Source of the DNA: JALYNX01 sp963746905
Lineage (GTDB): Bacteria > Actinomycetota > Acidimicrobiia > Spongiisociales > ZC4RG35
Length of the DNA: 64,000 nt
Direction: 5' to 3'
Assembly (NCBI GenBank): GCA_963746905.1
Contig: CAVVCY010000002.1
Span: 186,001 to 250,000 of the forward strand
Shown: piece by piece, positions 24,759 through 33,673 of the stretch
Position numbering within the stretch: position 1 is the first letter of the stretch
Layout: each line of letters begins with the position of its first letter
Translations under genes and position numbers: made by a program
Notes under the pieces: generated by a model
What the model was told of the DNA's origin: nothing
The model's database searches: none
Seen by the model: only the letters and a program-made list of their open reading frames with translations

Positions 24759-26323
24759 TCCTCCAAGATCTTCTCGACGGCGCGGGCGCCGATCATCATC
24801 GTGGTGGCGTTGGTGTTGCCACTCACGATGCGGGGCATCACCGACGCGTCCGCAACACGCAGGGAGGCGACCCCATGAACCATGAGGTCGGCGTCGACGA
24901 CTCCGTCACCAGGCGCCCCGATCCGACAGGTTCCCACCGGGTGGTAGAGGAGCTCGAAGCGCTGCCTCACGAAGTTCTCCAATGAGTCGCGGCCAGCGAC
25001 ACCCCTTCCCGGCAGGATCTCGTCGCCCCGCACGCCGTCGAAGGCCGTCATCGACACGATTTCCCGTGCGATTTCTACGCCCCGGATCAAGGCATCGAGG
25101 TCCTCACGCTGCGTGAGGTAGTTGCCGACGATTCGCGGCGCCTCCCACGGATCGGGGCTCGCGACGAGAACCGTGCCCTCGCTCCTGGGGGAGAGGAGGA
25201 CAGGCCCGAGGCTGAAGGCGTGCCCGGTGAAAGGCGTCATCCCGTGACCTTCGAAATAGACCGGGCCGAAATGAAATTGGAGGTCGGGCTCGGCCAGTTC
25301 GTCCGACGATCGGGCGAACGCCCCGGCTTCGGCGACGTTGGACGTGAGACGGCCCTTCCGCATGAGAAGCCAGCGGATCAGTTCTGTAATCGACTCGGCA
25401 TCGTCGAGTGTGTCGGCCGAGGTGGCCTCCTGGATCAGCCCCGCGACGGGGTGGTCCTGGAGGTGGGCGCCGACGTGCGGGTTGGCGACCGCAACCTCCA
25501 CCCCGGCCGCTTCGAGCACAACCGGATCGCCGATCCCCGAAAGTTGGAGAAGCTGGGCCGAGCCGAAGACTCCGGCGCTGACGATGACCTCAGCTCGAGC
25601 CTCGAGGCGATGCAGTTCCCCTCTCCTGTAGTACTCGACACCCACAGCAGCACCCCGCTCGACAAGGATTCTGGAGCAGGTGGCTCCGGTGATCACCTCC
25701 AGCGTCGGCCGGCGCATTGCGGGCCTCAAGAATGCATCGGCGGCGCTCCATCGGCGGCCCCTCCGCTGGGTCACCTGAAACACACCAACCCCGTCCTGAG
25801 CGGGCCCATTGAAGTCTGGGTTCGGCGGGAGCCCATATTGCAGGCCGGCTTCGATGAATCGCCGCGTGTATGGATTGGGGTTTCGGAGATCCTCGACCCT
25901 CAGCTGTCCGCGTGAGCCGTGGAGCTCGGACTCGCCGCGGCTGTTGGCCTCCATCCGCTTGAACACCGGCAAGACGTCGCCCCAACCCCAGCCGGTGGCT
26001 CCACTCTGCTCCCAACCATCGAAGTCGGAAGGCCTCCCTCGCATGTAGATCATGGCGTTCATCGACGAAGAGCCGCCCAGCATCCGGCCCCTGGGGAGGA
26101 ACAATCGCCGTGAGTTCGCGGCCAGCTCCGGCTCGCTTTCGTATCCCCAATCACGCTCGGTCTTGAACAGTTTGTAGAAGGCGGCCGGGATCGCAACTTC
26201 GAGAGCCCGGTCGCTGCCCCCGGCTTCGAGAAGGGCGACGCTGTGGCGGGCAGACAGCCCCTCGGCGATGACGCATCCCGCCGACCCGGCTCCGATCACG
26301 ATGTAGTCGACCACCTGCGCCAT
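24731..26323 (-). CDS. GMC-family FAD oxidoreductase (choline dehydrogenase-like)
   Basis: 530 residues from ATG at 26323. The FAD-binding GxGxxG is VIGAGSAGCVIAEGLS, followed by the GMC signature 1 GRMLGGSSSMNAMIYMRG and signature 2 GVFGSAQLLQLSGIG; the C-terminal segment YHPVGTCRIG...VADASVMPRIVSGNTNATTMMIGARA holds the active-site His and Asn. The substrate is an alcohol, possibly choline, glucose or an aryl alcohol; not resolvable. Divergent from the aconitase X pair with only 44 bases between, so the two may share regulation. Confidence 0.9.
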   Translation of the reverse strand: MAQVVDYIVIGAGSAGCVIAEGLSARHSVALLEAGGSDRALEVAIPAAFYKLFKTERDWGYESEPELAANSRRLFLPRGRMLGGSSSMNAMIYMRGRPSDFDGWEQSGATGWGWGDVLPVFKRMEANSRGESELHGSRGQLRVEDLRNPNPYTRRFIEAGLQYGLPPNPDFNGPAQDGVGVFQVTQRRGRRWSAADAFLRPAMRRPTLEVITGATCSRILVERGAAVGVEYYRRGELHRLEARAEVIVSAGVFGSAQLLQLSGIGDPVVLEAAGVEVAVANPHVGAHLQDHPVAGLIQEATSADTLDDAESITELIRWLLMRKGRLTSNVAEAGAFARSSDELAEPDLQFHFGPVYFEGHGMTPFTGHAFSLGPVLLSPRSEGTVLVASPDPWEAPRIVGNYLTQREDLDALIRGVEIAREIVSMTAFDGVRGDEILPGRGVAGRDSLENFVRQRFELLYHPVGTCRIGAPGDGVVDADLMVHGVASLRVADASVMPRIVSGNTNATTMMIGARAVEKILEDQDSKSSVS

Positions 26324-26367
26324 GCAGTTCACGCTACAACCGGGCCCGGTCGCATTACCTTGCCGAC

Positions 26368-27606
26368 GTGTTCCTCTCCGACAACGACCAAGCGATGCTC
26401 AATGGCGAAGCCGGGCCCGGGGCACAGATGGCGATGGAGCTGCTCACCGCGGCGGCGCCGGCAAGCAGGGCGACGGAGCTGCTGGACATTGTCGGCGCCC
26501 ATATCGATGGTTGCCTCTATCACGGGGTGGCCGGCCTCGACTTTGCTCGTGCACTGGCTGATCAGGGAGCCTGGGTGGCCGTCCCGACCACGCTGAACGT
26601 CTCGTCGATCGACCTGATCCACCCCGGCCTCTATCGGGGGCCCGATGAGGAGGCCCGAGCTGCCAGGGAGCTCATGGACGCGTATGTCGCCATGGGATGC
26701 TCACCGACCTGGACCTGTGCGCCCTATCAGCTCGCGGTCAGGCCCGGCTTCGGCGATCAGGTGGCTTGGGGTGAGTCGAACGCCATCGTCTTTGCCAATA
26801 GCGTCCTGGGGGCCCGAACCAATCGGTACGGAGACTTCCTCGACATCTGCTGCGCCATCACCGGACGGGCGCCCGCCAGCGGCCTGCACACGGACGAGGG
26901 CCGTCGTGCCACGTTTCATCTCGAGGTTCGCGTACCCGACCGACTCCTCGACGAGGAGCTCTTCTATCCACTACTCGGTCATGTCCTCGGCCAGGAGGCC
27001 GGCACCGAGGTGGCGGTGCTCAGCGGGCTCGACAATCGAGCCGACGAGGACCGGCTCAAGGCACTTGGTGCAGCGGCTGCATCATCGGGCGCCGTCGCCA
27101 TGTTCCATGTGGTTGGTGTCACCCCGGAAGCGGCGACGATGGCCGAGGCAGCAGGAGGGAAGGCTCCTCTTCGCACAGTGGTTGTCGATGTCGAGCGACT
27201 GAACGCGGCCCGCTCGTCACTCGACGTCGGGACTGGCGTTCTCTCAGCGGTGAGCGTTGGCACTCCGCACATCTCGATACGAGAGATGGAGGCTCTGGCC
27301 GGCTTGGTCATCGGTGCCAGGAGCAAGGTGCCGTTCTATGTCAATGTCGGCCGCGACGTGTTGGAAGAGGCCACGACACGACGAATCGTGGAGCCGATTA
27401 CCAACTTCGGAGCGACTCTCGTCACCGATACCTGCACCTACATCACGCCGATCATCGAGGAGTTGTTTGGCGTGGTTATGACCAACTCCGGCAAGTGGGC
27501 CTACTACGCCCCGGGCAACATCGGGGTTGAGGTAGTCATGGGGAGCCTCAGTGAGTGCGTTCAGTCGGCAGTTTCTGGGCAGGTGGCGGTCGGGGAGGCG
27601 TGGTGA
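26368..27606 (+). CDS. Aconitase X large (catalytic) subunit
   Basis: 412 residues. Recognised as AcnX by DIVGAHIDGCLYHGVAGLDFARALAD near the N-terminus, WGESNAIVFANSVLGARTNRYGDFLDICCAITGRAP, and the C-terminal TDTCTYITPII...TNSGKWAYYAPG. Bacterial members dehydrate cis-3-hydroxy-L-proline; archaeal ones dehydrate 5-phosphomevalonate. Cysteines in this set (DICCAI, DTCTY) are candidate Fe-S ligands. The small subunit follows, overlapping by four bases (GTGA). The start is the GTG at 26368 (first codon translated as Met). Confidence 0.85.
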   Translation: MFLSDNDQAMLNGEAGPGAQMAMELLTAAAPASRATELLDIVGAHIDGCLYHGVAGLDFARALADQGAWVAVPTTLNVSSIDLIHPGLYRGPDEEARAARELMDAYVAMGCSPTWTCAPYQLAVRPGFGDQVAWGESNAIVFANSVLGARTNRYGDFLDICCAITGRAPASGLHTDEGRRATFHLEVRVPDRLLDEELFYPLLGHVLGQEAGTEVAVLSGLDNRADEDRLKALGAAAASSGAVAMFHVVGVTPEAATMAEAAGGKAPLRTVVVDVERLNAARSSLDVGTGVLSAVSVGTPHISIREMEALAGLVIGARSKVPFYVNVGRDVLEEATTRRIVEPITNFGATLVTDTCTYITPIIEELFGVVMTNSGKWAYYAPGNIGVEVVMGSLSECVQSAVSGQVAVGEAW

Positions 27607-28013
27607 CAGGACCGGACTACGAGGTCCTGGTCCCGGGCCAGGCCGAGGGTGGCCTGATCGTCCTCGGGGAGCCGCTTTCGCTCTGGGGTGGCTTCGATGC
27701 GGAAACCGGTCGGATCATCGACAGCAACCACTCCGCAATGGGAATCGAGCTCACCGGTTCGATCGTCGCGATGCCCCACGGTCGGGGTTCGAGCTCGTCG
27801 TCGTCGGTTCTGGCGGAGGCATTGAGGCGGGGGACGGCGCCTGCGGGTTTCATCCTTCGCGAGCCGGATCCGATATTGGTGATAGGCGCCTTGGTGGCGA
27901 TGAGGCTGTATCAGGCCTCATGTCCCATCCTGGTCGGGCCGATACCAGTGGACGGCGCCGGAAGCTGGGAGATCGATTGCGAAAAGTCCCCACCGGTGAC
28001 GAAGATTGTTTAG
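27603..28013 (+). CDS. Aconitase X small (swivel) subunit, DUF126
   Basis: 136 residues from GTG at 27603. The swivel domain reads GQAEGGLIVLGEPLSLWGGFDAETGRIID, then MPHGRGSSSSSSVLAEALRRG, whose Ser-rich loop is the family signature. It completes the active site with the large subunit; the two are separate here rather than fused. With the neighbouring GMC oxidoreductase this may be a small hydroxyproline or related catabolic unit, but no racemase or transporter is visible. Confidence 0.85.
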   Translation: MTGPDYEVLVPGQAEGGLIVLGEPLSLWGGFDAETGRIIDSNHSAMGIELTGSIVAMPHGRGSSSSSSVLAEALRRGTAPAGFILREPDPILVIGALVAMRLYQASCPILVGPIPVDGAGSWEIDCEKSPPVTKIV

Positions 28014-29103
28014 TGACGCCCTGGGGGTACAAAGGGCACGACTCGCACGCGGGACCAATCAGCAAGGGGACCTCATCCGCGACCAAACCGATGTCGGTGA
28101 ATTGAATGCCTTCTTCAAGCGAATGCCGGTCGCTTTCTACCGAAGTGCGCTCAATGGCGAACTGGTGGCGGCGAATCCCGCGCTTGCCGCTCTCCTTGGA
28201 TACGACAGCGTCGAGGAGTTGACGAGCAAGGTGGGGACGGTCGCGAGCGTCTACGTGAATCCGGAGCGGCGTCTGCGTTGGATCGAGGAGATCGGAGCCA
28301 CAGGTGTCGTCTACGACTTCGATATCGAGTTGAGGCGCCCGGACGGGACGACGATCTGGGCTCGGGATTCCGCTCGCGCCATTCGTGACGATGCAGGGGG
28401 TGTCATCTACTACGAGGGCTCCCTCGTCGACGTCACCGACAAGATTGAGGCACAGAAGGCCAAGGACGAGTTCATCGCCACCGTCTCGCATGAGCTGCGT
28501 AACCCGATCGCAGCCATGCTGGGACTGGGCCAGGAGCTTGCCAGCAACTACGACACCTTCAACGATGACGACCGCCGGGAGATGGCTCAGATGATTGCCC
28601 GGCAGGCCGACGATGCCTCCTGGCTCATCGAGGACTTGCTGGTCGCGTACGGGGACAATCTGAACGGGGTCAGCGTCCATCCCGAGGTCTTCGATGTCGT
28701 CAAGGAGATCGAGCGGGTCTTGGAGGTGGAAGATCACCCGATCGATCTTCAGATCTTCGATGGCTCCTCGATGATCACCGCCGACCCGAGGCGGACACGT
28801 CAGATTCTCAAGAACCTGGTTTCGAACGCTCTCCGCCATGGCGGGGAGACGGTGAGCGTGGCCCTAGCAAAGGTCGGCGACCGCATCGAAGTGAAAGTTC
28901 GGGATTCCGGCGAGCCGATCCCCGACTCCGACGTGGAGCGCATCTTCAAGGCGTTTGAGATGGGGAGCCGGGGGGCACATCCGAATTCGGTTGGACTCGG
29001 CCTGGCGGTGGCCCGTCGTCTGGCTCGTTTGATGGAAGGCGACCTCACCTATCGGTATCAGGACGGCTGGTCTAGCTTCGTGCTGTCCCTCCCGACGGCC
29101 TGA
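28006..29103 (+). CDS. PAS-domain sensor histidine kinase (soluble)
   Basis: 365 residues from TTG at 28006; a TTG at 28102, just before the PAS domain, is an alternative. No membrane segment. The PAS domain (about 35-150: FFKRMPVAFYRSALNGELVAANPALAALLGY) is followed by a HisKA dimerisation helix with the phospho-acceptor histidine in TVSHELRNPIAAM (about 162) and a HATPase domain with N-box NLVSNALRHGG and G-box GLGLAVARRLA. No response regulator is adjacent. It overlaps the AcnX small subunit by 8 bases, so it may be co-expressed with it. Confidence 0.88.
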   Translation: MFSDALGVQRARLARGTNQQGDLIRDQTDVGELNAFFKRMPVAFYRSALNGELVAANPALAALLGYDSVEELTSKVGTVASVYVNPERRLRWIEEIGATGVVYDFDIELRRPDGTTIWARDSARAIRDDAGGVIYYEGSLVDVTDKIEAQKAKDEFIATVSHELRNPIAAMLGLGQELASNYDTFNDDDRREMAQMIARQADDASWLIEDLLVAYGDNLNGVSVHPEVFDVVKEIERVLEVEDHPIDLQIFDGSSMITADPRRTRQILKNLVSNALRHGGETVSVALAKVGDRIEVKVRDSGEPIPDSDVERIFKAFEMGSRGAHPNSVGLGLAVARRLARLMEGDLTYRYQDGWSSFVLSLPTA

Positions 29104-29130
29104 GTGGCGGCGACCCCTAATCTGCCCGGA

Positions 29131-30129
29131 ATGCGTGTCCTAGTCACCGGTGGCGCCGGATTCATCGGCAGCCACACCGTGATCTCCCTGATCGAGGCAG
29201 GTCACGAGCCTGTCATCGTGGACAACCTGTCCAACGCCCACCGCTCGGTGGTGACGAGGATCGGTGAGATCGCGGGAGCGACGCCCGAGTTCGTCGAGGC
29301 TGATATCCGAGACCGGGATGCGATGCGTGAAGTGGTCGGCAGCGGTTTCGACGCCTGCATCCACTTCGCTGCGCTCAAGTCGGTGGGGGAGTCAGTGGAA
29401 AAGCCGCTCCTCTACTACGACAACAACGTCGGCGGCACTATCTCTCTCGTAGAGACCCTCCTCGAGTTCGACGTGAAGTGCTTCGTCTTCAGCTCGTCGG
29501 CGACGGTTTACGGGGATCCGACGGTCCTGCCTTTGGTCGAATCGCTGCCGGTGGGAACCGCCGTCAACCCGTACGGGTGGACCAAGATCATGATGGAACA
29601 GGTCCTACGGGACCTGCAGTTCGCCAACCCGGTTTGGTCGATTTCACTGCTCCGCTATTTCAATCCGGTAGGTGCCCATCCCTCAGGACTGATCGGAGAG
29701 GACCCGGCCGGTGATCCCAGCAACCTGATGCCCTATGTGGCCCGGGTGGCCGCAGGGCTCCTGCCCAAAGTGCGGGTCTACGGCGGCGATTACCCAACCC
29801 CGGACGGGACCGGCGTCCGCGACTTCATCCATGTCGTCGACCTCGCCGAGGGGCATGTCCGAGCCTTGGAGCGACACGGTGCCGAGAGTGGCGTGTTCAC
29901 TTACAACCTGGGCACCGGGGAGGGCCATAGCGTGCTCGAAGTGATCAAGACCTATGAACAGGAGTCCGGTCGCCCGATCCCGTATGAGATCACCGACCGG
30001 CGCCCCGGGGACGTGGCCACCAGCTACGCCGATGTTTCCAAGGCGGCCGGCGACCTGGAGTGGAAGACCACCCGAGACCTTGCGGAGATGTGCTCCGATT
30101 CCTGGCGTTGGCAAAACCGACCCCGTTGA
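29131..30129 (+). CDS. galE: UDP-glucose 4-epimerase
   Basis: 332 residues from ATG at 29131, giving the family start MRVLVTGGAGFIGSH with the NAD-binding GxxGxxG; a GTG at 29104 adjoining the previous stop is also in frame. The catalytic Ser-Tyr-Lys set is present: SSSATVYG and NPYGWTK (tyrosine and lysine four apart). The LRYFNPVGAHPSGLIGEDP and VRDFIHVVDLAEGH segments are typical of GalE. It interconverts UDP-glucose and UDP-galactose for envelope glycans or galactose use; the phosphomutase gene follows. Confidence 0.93.
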   Translation: MRVLVTGGAGFIGSHTVISLIEAGHEPVIVDNLSNAHRSVVTRIGEIAGATPEFVEADIRDRDAMREVVGSGFDACIHFAALKSVGESVEKPLLYYDNNVGGTISLVETLLEFDVKCFVFSSSATVYGDPTVLPLVESLPVGTAVNPYGWTKIMMEQVLRDLQFANPVWSISLLRYFNPVGAHPSGLIGEDPAGDPSNLMPYVARVAAGLLPKVRVYGGDYPTPDGTGVRDFIHVVDLAEGHVRALERHGAESGVFTYNLGTGEGHSVLEVIKTYEQESGRPIPYEITDRRPGDVATSYADVSKAAGDLEWKTTRDLAEMCSDSWRWQNRPR

Positions 30130-30148
30130 CCATCGGTACCCTCGCCCC

Positions 30149-31855
30149 GTGATCGACATCATCGAGGAAGCACGCGCCTGGATCGCGGGCGATCCCGACC
30201 CGGAGACGCGGTCCGCCCTGCATTCCATGATCGAGTCTGGTGACAAATCGGGCCTCGATCGGGCAATGGGAGGAACTCTCACCTTCGGCACCGCCGGAAT
30301 TCGCGGTGAAGTGGGGCCGGGATCGAATCGGATGAATCGAGCGGTGGTCATCCATACCACCAGGGGTTTGGCCGACTACCTGATCGCCGAGCACGGAGGG
30401 CCGCCCGAGGCGCCGGTGATCCTCGGATTCGACGCTCGACCCTCGAGTCGGCAGTTCGCAGAAGATACGGCAGGAGTCCTGGCTGAAGCCGGGATCCGGG
30501 TCGGCTACTTCCCGGAGGTGACGCCGACGCCCCTCGTGGCCTATGCGGCCAAGCACTACGAGGCGGCTGCCGCAGTCGTCGTCACCGCAAGTCACAACCC
30601 GCCCGCAGACAACGGTTACAAGGTGTACGGGGCGAACGCTGCGCAGATCATTCCGCCGGTGGACATCGAGATCGCGGCGGCCATCGGCCGGGTTGGCTCG
30701 GCGAACCAGGTTCCAAGGCTTCAGGCCGCGTTCTCCGGAATCTCCGATCTGGTCACGCCGGTTCCCGAAGACGTCTATGAGAGTTATCGCCTCGAAGTCG
30801 ACGCATCCCGGCCCAATCCTCAGACTTCGGACTTCAGGATCGTCTACACGCCTTTGCACGGAGTGGGGAGCCGGATACTGAACCGATTGTGCGCCCAGGC
30901 CAACCACACCGGGATCATCACCGTGCCAGAGCAGGAAGCCCCGGATGGAAAATTTCCCACTGTGAGCTTCCCCAACCCCGAGGAGCCGGGCGCCCTCGAT
31001 CTCGCGCTCGCTTTGGCTCGAGAGGAGGGTGCAGGGCTGCTCATCGCCAACGATCCGGATGCTGACCGCCTGGCGGCGGCGGTCCCCTCGGCGGGGGAGT
31101 GGCGGCTCCTCAGTGGCAACGAGTTGGGAGCCCTTCTTGGCGATTATGTGCTCAGATACTGGGCGGAATCCGCCACCCCGATAGTGGTCAACTCGGTGGT
31201 CTCCTCACCCATGCTCGGTGAAATCGCGAGACTCCGAAATGCGCGTCACGAAGTGACCCTCACCGGGTTCAAGTGGATCATCAACGCCGGGCTGACACTC
31301 GAGGCGCGGGGCGAGGGGAGTTTCGCCTTCGGGTATGAGGAAGCCCTCGGCTACTCCGTCGGAAAGACGGTGAGGGACAAAGACGGGATGTCAGCCGCAC
31401 TCGTCCTCTGCGATCTGGTGGCTGAAGAGCGGGCAAATGGTCGGAGCCTTCTCGATCGCCTGCACGACCTTTGGGCCGAAGCCGGCCTCTGGGTCAGCGC
31501 CCAGTATTCCGTGGGGCGCTCCGGCCCCAGCGCTCAGGAGGAAATCAGTTTGGCCGTCGAGAACCTGGCGGCGAGCCCGCCGGACAGCGTCGGAGGCCAC
31601 CGAGTTGGGGCCGTGACCGACTATCGAAAGGGAGCGGGGAACCGGCCGAACTGGCTCGGGGAGCAAGACCTGATTGAGTTCGAGCTTGCGCGGGTGGGGC
31701 GGGTTCTGGTCAGACCGTCAGGCACCGAGCCCAAGATCAAGGTCTATGTAGATCTGCAGGGAGATACGGGAGCGTCCCCGGATGAGTCGTATCGACAGCT
31801 CACGGCTCTTGCCCAAGCTATGGCTCAGGAAGTGGGGGAGGGACTGGCCTTCTGA
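30149..31855 (+). CDS. Phosphoglucomutase / phosphomannomutase
   Basis: 568 residues from GTG at 30149, normal for the PgcA/PGM2 subgroup. Phosphoserine loop VVTASHNPPADNGYK (serine about residue 149), metal loop IANDPDADRLAAAV, sugar-binding loop GYEEALGYS, and phosphate-binding loop VRPSGTEPKIKVY are all intact. Converts glucose-1-P and glucose-6-P (or mannose phosphates), supplying sugar-1-phosphates for UDP-sugars used by GalE. Confidence 0.93.
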   Translation: MIDIIEEARAWIAGDPDPETRSALHSMIESGDKSGLDRAMGGTLTFGTAGIRGEVGPGSNRMNRAVVIHTTRGLADYLIAEHGGPPEAPVILGFDARPSSRQFAEDTAGVLAEAGIRVGYFPEVTPTPLVAYAAKHYEAAAAVVVTASHNPPADNGYKVYGANAAQIIPPVDIEIAAAIGRVGSANQVPRLQAAFSGISDLVTPVPEDVYESYRLEVDASRPNPQTSDFRIVYTPLHGVGSRILNRLCAQANHTGIITVPEQEAPDGKFPTVSFPNPEEPGALDLALALAREEGAGLLIANDPDADRLAAAVPSAGEWRLLSGNELGALLGDYVLRYWAESATPIVVNSVVSSPMLGEIARLRNARHEVTLTGFKWIINAGLTLEARGEGSFAFGYEEALGYSVGKTVRDKDGMSAALVLCDLVAEERANGRSLLDRLHDLWAEAGLWVSAQYSVGRSGPSAQEEISLAVENLAASPPDSVGGHRVGAVTDYRKGAGNRPNWLGEQDLIEFELARVGRVLVRPSGTEPKIKVYVDLQGDTGASPDESYRQLTALAQAMAQEVGEGLAF

Positions 31856-32035
31856 TCAGCCGGGGCGCGAGCCCCGCTGCTGTCGGTAGAGATAGAGCCA
31901 TCCCAGCCCATGAATCGCCACCGCAGCGAAAAGCACGATGCTCGCCCCCGGATATCCGGCGATCAGAGCCGCCAATCCGGCAAAGAAGGCCGCACAAACC
32001 AGGGCGACACGCGGACCGTTGAGAGGGCCAAACAC
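31856..32035 (-). CDS. Small two-helix membrane protein
   Basis: 59 residues from GTG at 32035, ending TGA right beside the phosphomutase stop. The sequence has two hydrophobic segments (VALVCAAFFAGLAALIAGY and ASIVLFAAVAIHGLGWLYLY) and a basic C-terminus RQQRGSRPG, a typical small membrane-protein layout. No family recognised and no strong ribosome-binding site. It overlaps the poorly conserved 5' extension of the amidase gene on the other strand, so only one of these two readings is likely to be used there. Confidence 0.45.
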   Translation of the reverse strand: MFGPLNGPRVALVCAAFFAGLAALIAGYPGASIVLFAAVAIHGLGWLYLYRQQRGSRPG

Positions 32036-33028
32036 AGTTCGAGAGTACTCTTCACAGTGCTGCTTGCTGCATCGAGTGTTGCTTGCGTCGGGGCCGACGT
32101 CGAGGACCCAACAACTTCGACATCATCCACCGTGGTCACTACCACCACTAGTGAGCCGAGCACGACGACCTCGATAGCTACGACGACGACCACCACCTCA
32201 CCCTTCGAAGAGCTCTCTGCCGGAGCTCTGATCACCCCAAACGGAGTTGTCGTCCCGATCGTCGATCGCGGTGCCACCGGATACATCGTGCGGACGCCTT
32301 GTGGGAACACGGCGACGATCGGCAATGGCGAACCGGTCGGCCATGTCAACGTGGTTCTCGATCCCGGCCATGGAGGGCCAATCGACTCAGGGGCGGTAGG
32401 GGCCAACGGTCTGCGGGAAGCCGACATCAACCTCAAAGTGGCCAAGGCGACCGAGCAGTTGCTCATCGACCGGGGAATATCGGTCATCCTGACCCGGACT
32501 GCGAATTACGCGGTGCGCATCCCGGTCCGGGCTGAGATTGCCGACAACCTAGGGGCTGAGATCTTGGTGTCGATTCATCACAATGCGCCCACACCTGAAA
32601 TTTCAACGGCGCCTGGCACCGAGATCTTCATCCAGAGCGACTCCGAGCGATCCCGTCGGCTCGGCGGGTTGATCTGGGAGCACGTTGTCGCAGAGCTCTC
32701 GACTCTGCACGGTGTCCAATGGCACGCGGCGCCGGATGCCGGCGTGTTGATGGTGATGAACACCAGGGGGGAGGACTCCTACGGGATGGTGCGAATCCCC
32801 GAGACCGTCTCGGTGCTATCCGAACTTGCCTATATGTCTGCCCCGAGCGAAGCCGAGATGATGGCCACACCCGAATATGCCACGACTGCATCGGGGGCCC
32901 TTGCCGACGCCCTTCAGACCTATTTCCAGGACAATGATCTCGGCTCCGGATATGTGGACGAGCCCAGAGTGTTCAACCCGCTCCCGGGGATCAGTGCCGA
33001 CAGTTGCGAAGACCCGGATCTGGGATAG
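31910..33028 (+). CDS. N-acetylmuramoyl-L-alanine amidase (Amidase_3)
   Basis: Up to 372 residues. The start is uncertain: ATG at 31910 precedes about 45 charged residues before the signal-like segment VLFTVLLAASSVAC, whereas GTG at 32057 gives a very short leader. After a Thr/Ser-rich linker the catalytic domain has zinc ligands in LDPGHGG, GLREADINL and SIHHN, and the catalytic glutamate in ELAYMSAPSEAEMM. It cleaves the bond between MurNAc and L-alanine in peptidoglycan outside the membrane. No cell-wall-binding repeats. Alone between the phosphomutase and thioredoxin genes. Confidence 0.88.
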   Translation: MNRHRSEKHDARPRISGDQSRQSGKEGRTNQGDTRTVERAKHSSRVLFTVLLAASSVACVGADVEDPTTSTSSTVVTTTTSEPSTTTSIATTTTTTSPFEELSAGALITPNGVVVPIVDRGATGYIVRTPCGNTATIGNGEPVGHVNVVLDPGHGGPIDSGAVGANGLREADINLKVAKATEQLLIDRGISVILTRTANYAVRIPVRAEIADNLGAEILVSIHHNAPTPEISTAPGTEIFIQSDSERSRRLGGLIWEHVVAELSTLHGVQWHAAPDAGVLMVMNTRGEDSYGMVRIPETVSVLSELAYMSAPSEAEMMATPEYATTASGALADALQTYFQDNDLGSGYVDEPRVFNPLPGISADSCEDPDLG

Positions 33029-33241
33029 GGGATCTCGAGATCGAGCTCAGGGACCATTGGCCTACTGGACACTAGCCAACTTGACATAACGTAGATTATG
33101 GGTCAAACCACTCCTCTACAACCCCGTTCCTGAAACCCTCACTCCTCCACCCCCAACCACAAGAACACCAAAGGGGATGGGAATCGAAGCGCGGTCGGTA
33201 GTGTTCTCCTCTCCGACCAATCAACTAACAAAGGTTTCCCG

Positions 33242-33664
33242 ATGGCCACAGTGGCACTCAGCAAAGAGACGTTCGATCAGACGATCCAGGACAACGGCAC
33301 CGTGCTCGTCGACTTCTGGGCCGAATGGTGCGGTCCATGTCGTTCATTCGCCCCGACGTTCGAGGCAGCTTCCGAGAAGAACCCGGACATGGTGTTCGCC
33401 AAGGTCGACACCGAGGATCAGCAGGAACTGGCCCAGGCGTTTGGCATCCGCTCGATCCCGACGTTGATGGTGTTCCGGGACCAGGTCGTGCTCTACGCTC
33501 AGCCAGGAGCCCTTCCCCCCAACATGCTCGAGGATCTCATCTCACAGGTGCGGGACGTGGACATGGATGAGGTGCGGGCTCAGATAGCGGCGCATGAGGC
33601 CGAGCTCGCTGCTGACCCGGATCACGAGCACAACCATGATCACGATCATGACCACGCTCACTGA
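33242..33664 (+). CDS. trxA: Thioredoxin with His/Asp-rich C-terminal tail
   Basis: 140 residues. A normal thioredoxin domain occupies residues 1-108, active site W-C30-G-P-C33 in DFWAEWCGPCRSF and cis-proline in IRSIPTLMVF. An extra C-terminal part adds a helix (DEVRAQIAAHEAELAAD) and ends in a 16-residue tail DPDHEHNHDHDHDHAH with seven histidines, a likely metal-binding tag (zinc, nickel or copper; inference). It should reduce cytoplasmic disulfides; the tail suggests metal delivery or sensing. Upstream 210 bases contain a TTGACA (33081-33086) but no convincing -10. Confidence 0.92.
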   Translation: MATVALSKETFDQTIQDNGTVLVDFWAEWCGPCRSFAPTFEAASEKNPDMVFAKVDTEDQQELAQAFGIRSIPTLMVFRDQVVLYAQPGALPPNMLEDLISQVRDVDMDEVRAQIAAHEAELAADPDHEHNHDHDHDHAH

Positions 33665-33673
33665 CGTCGACGT

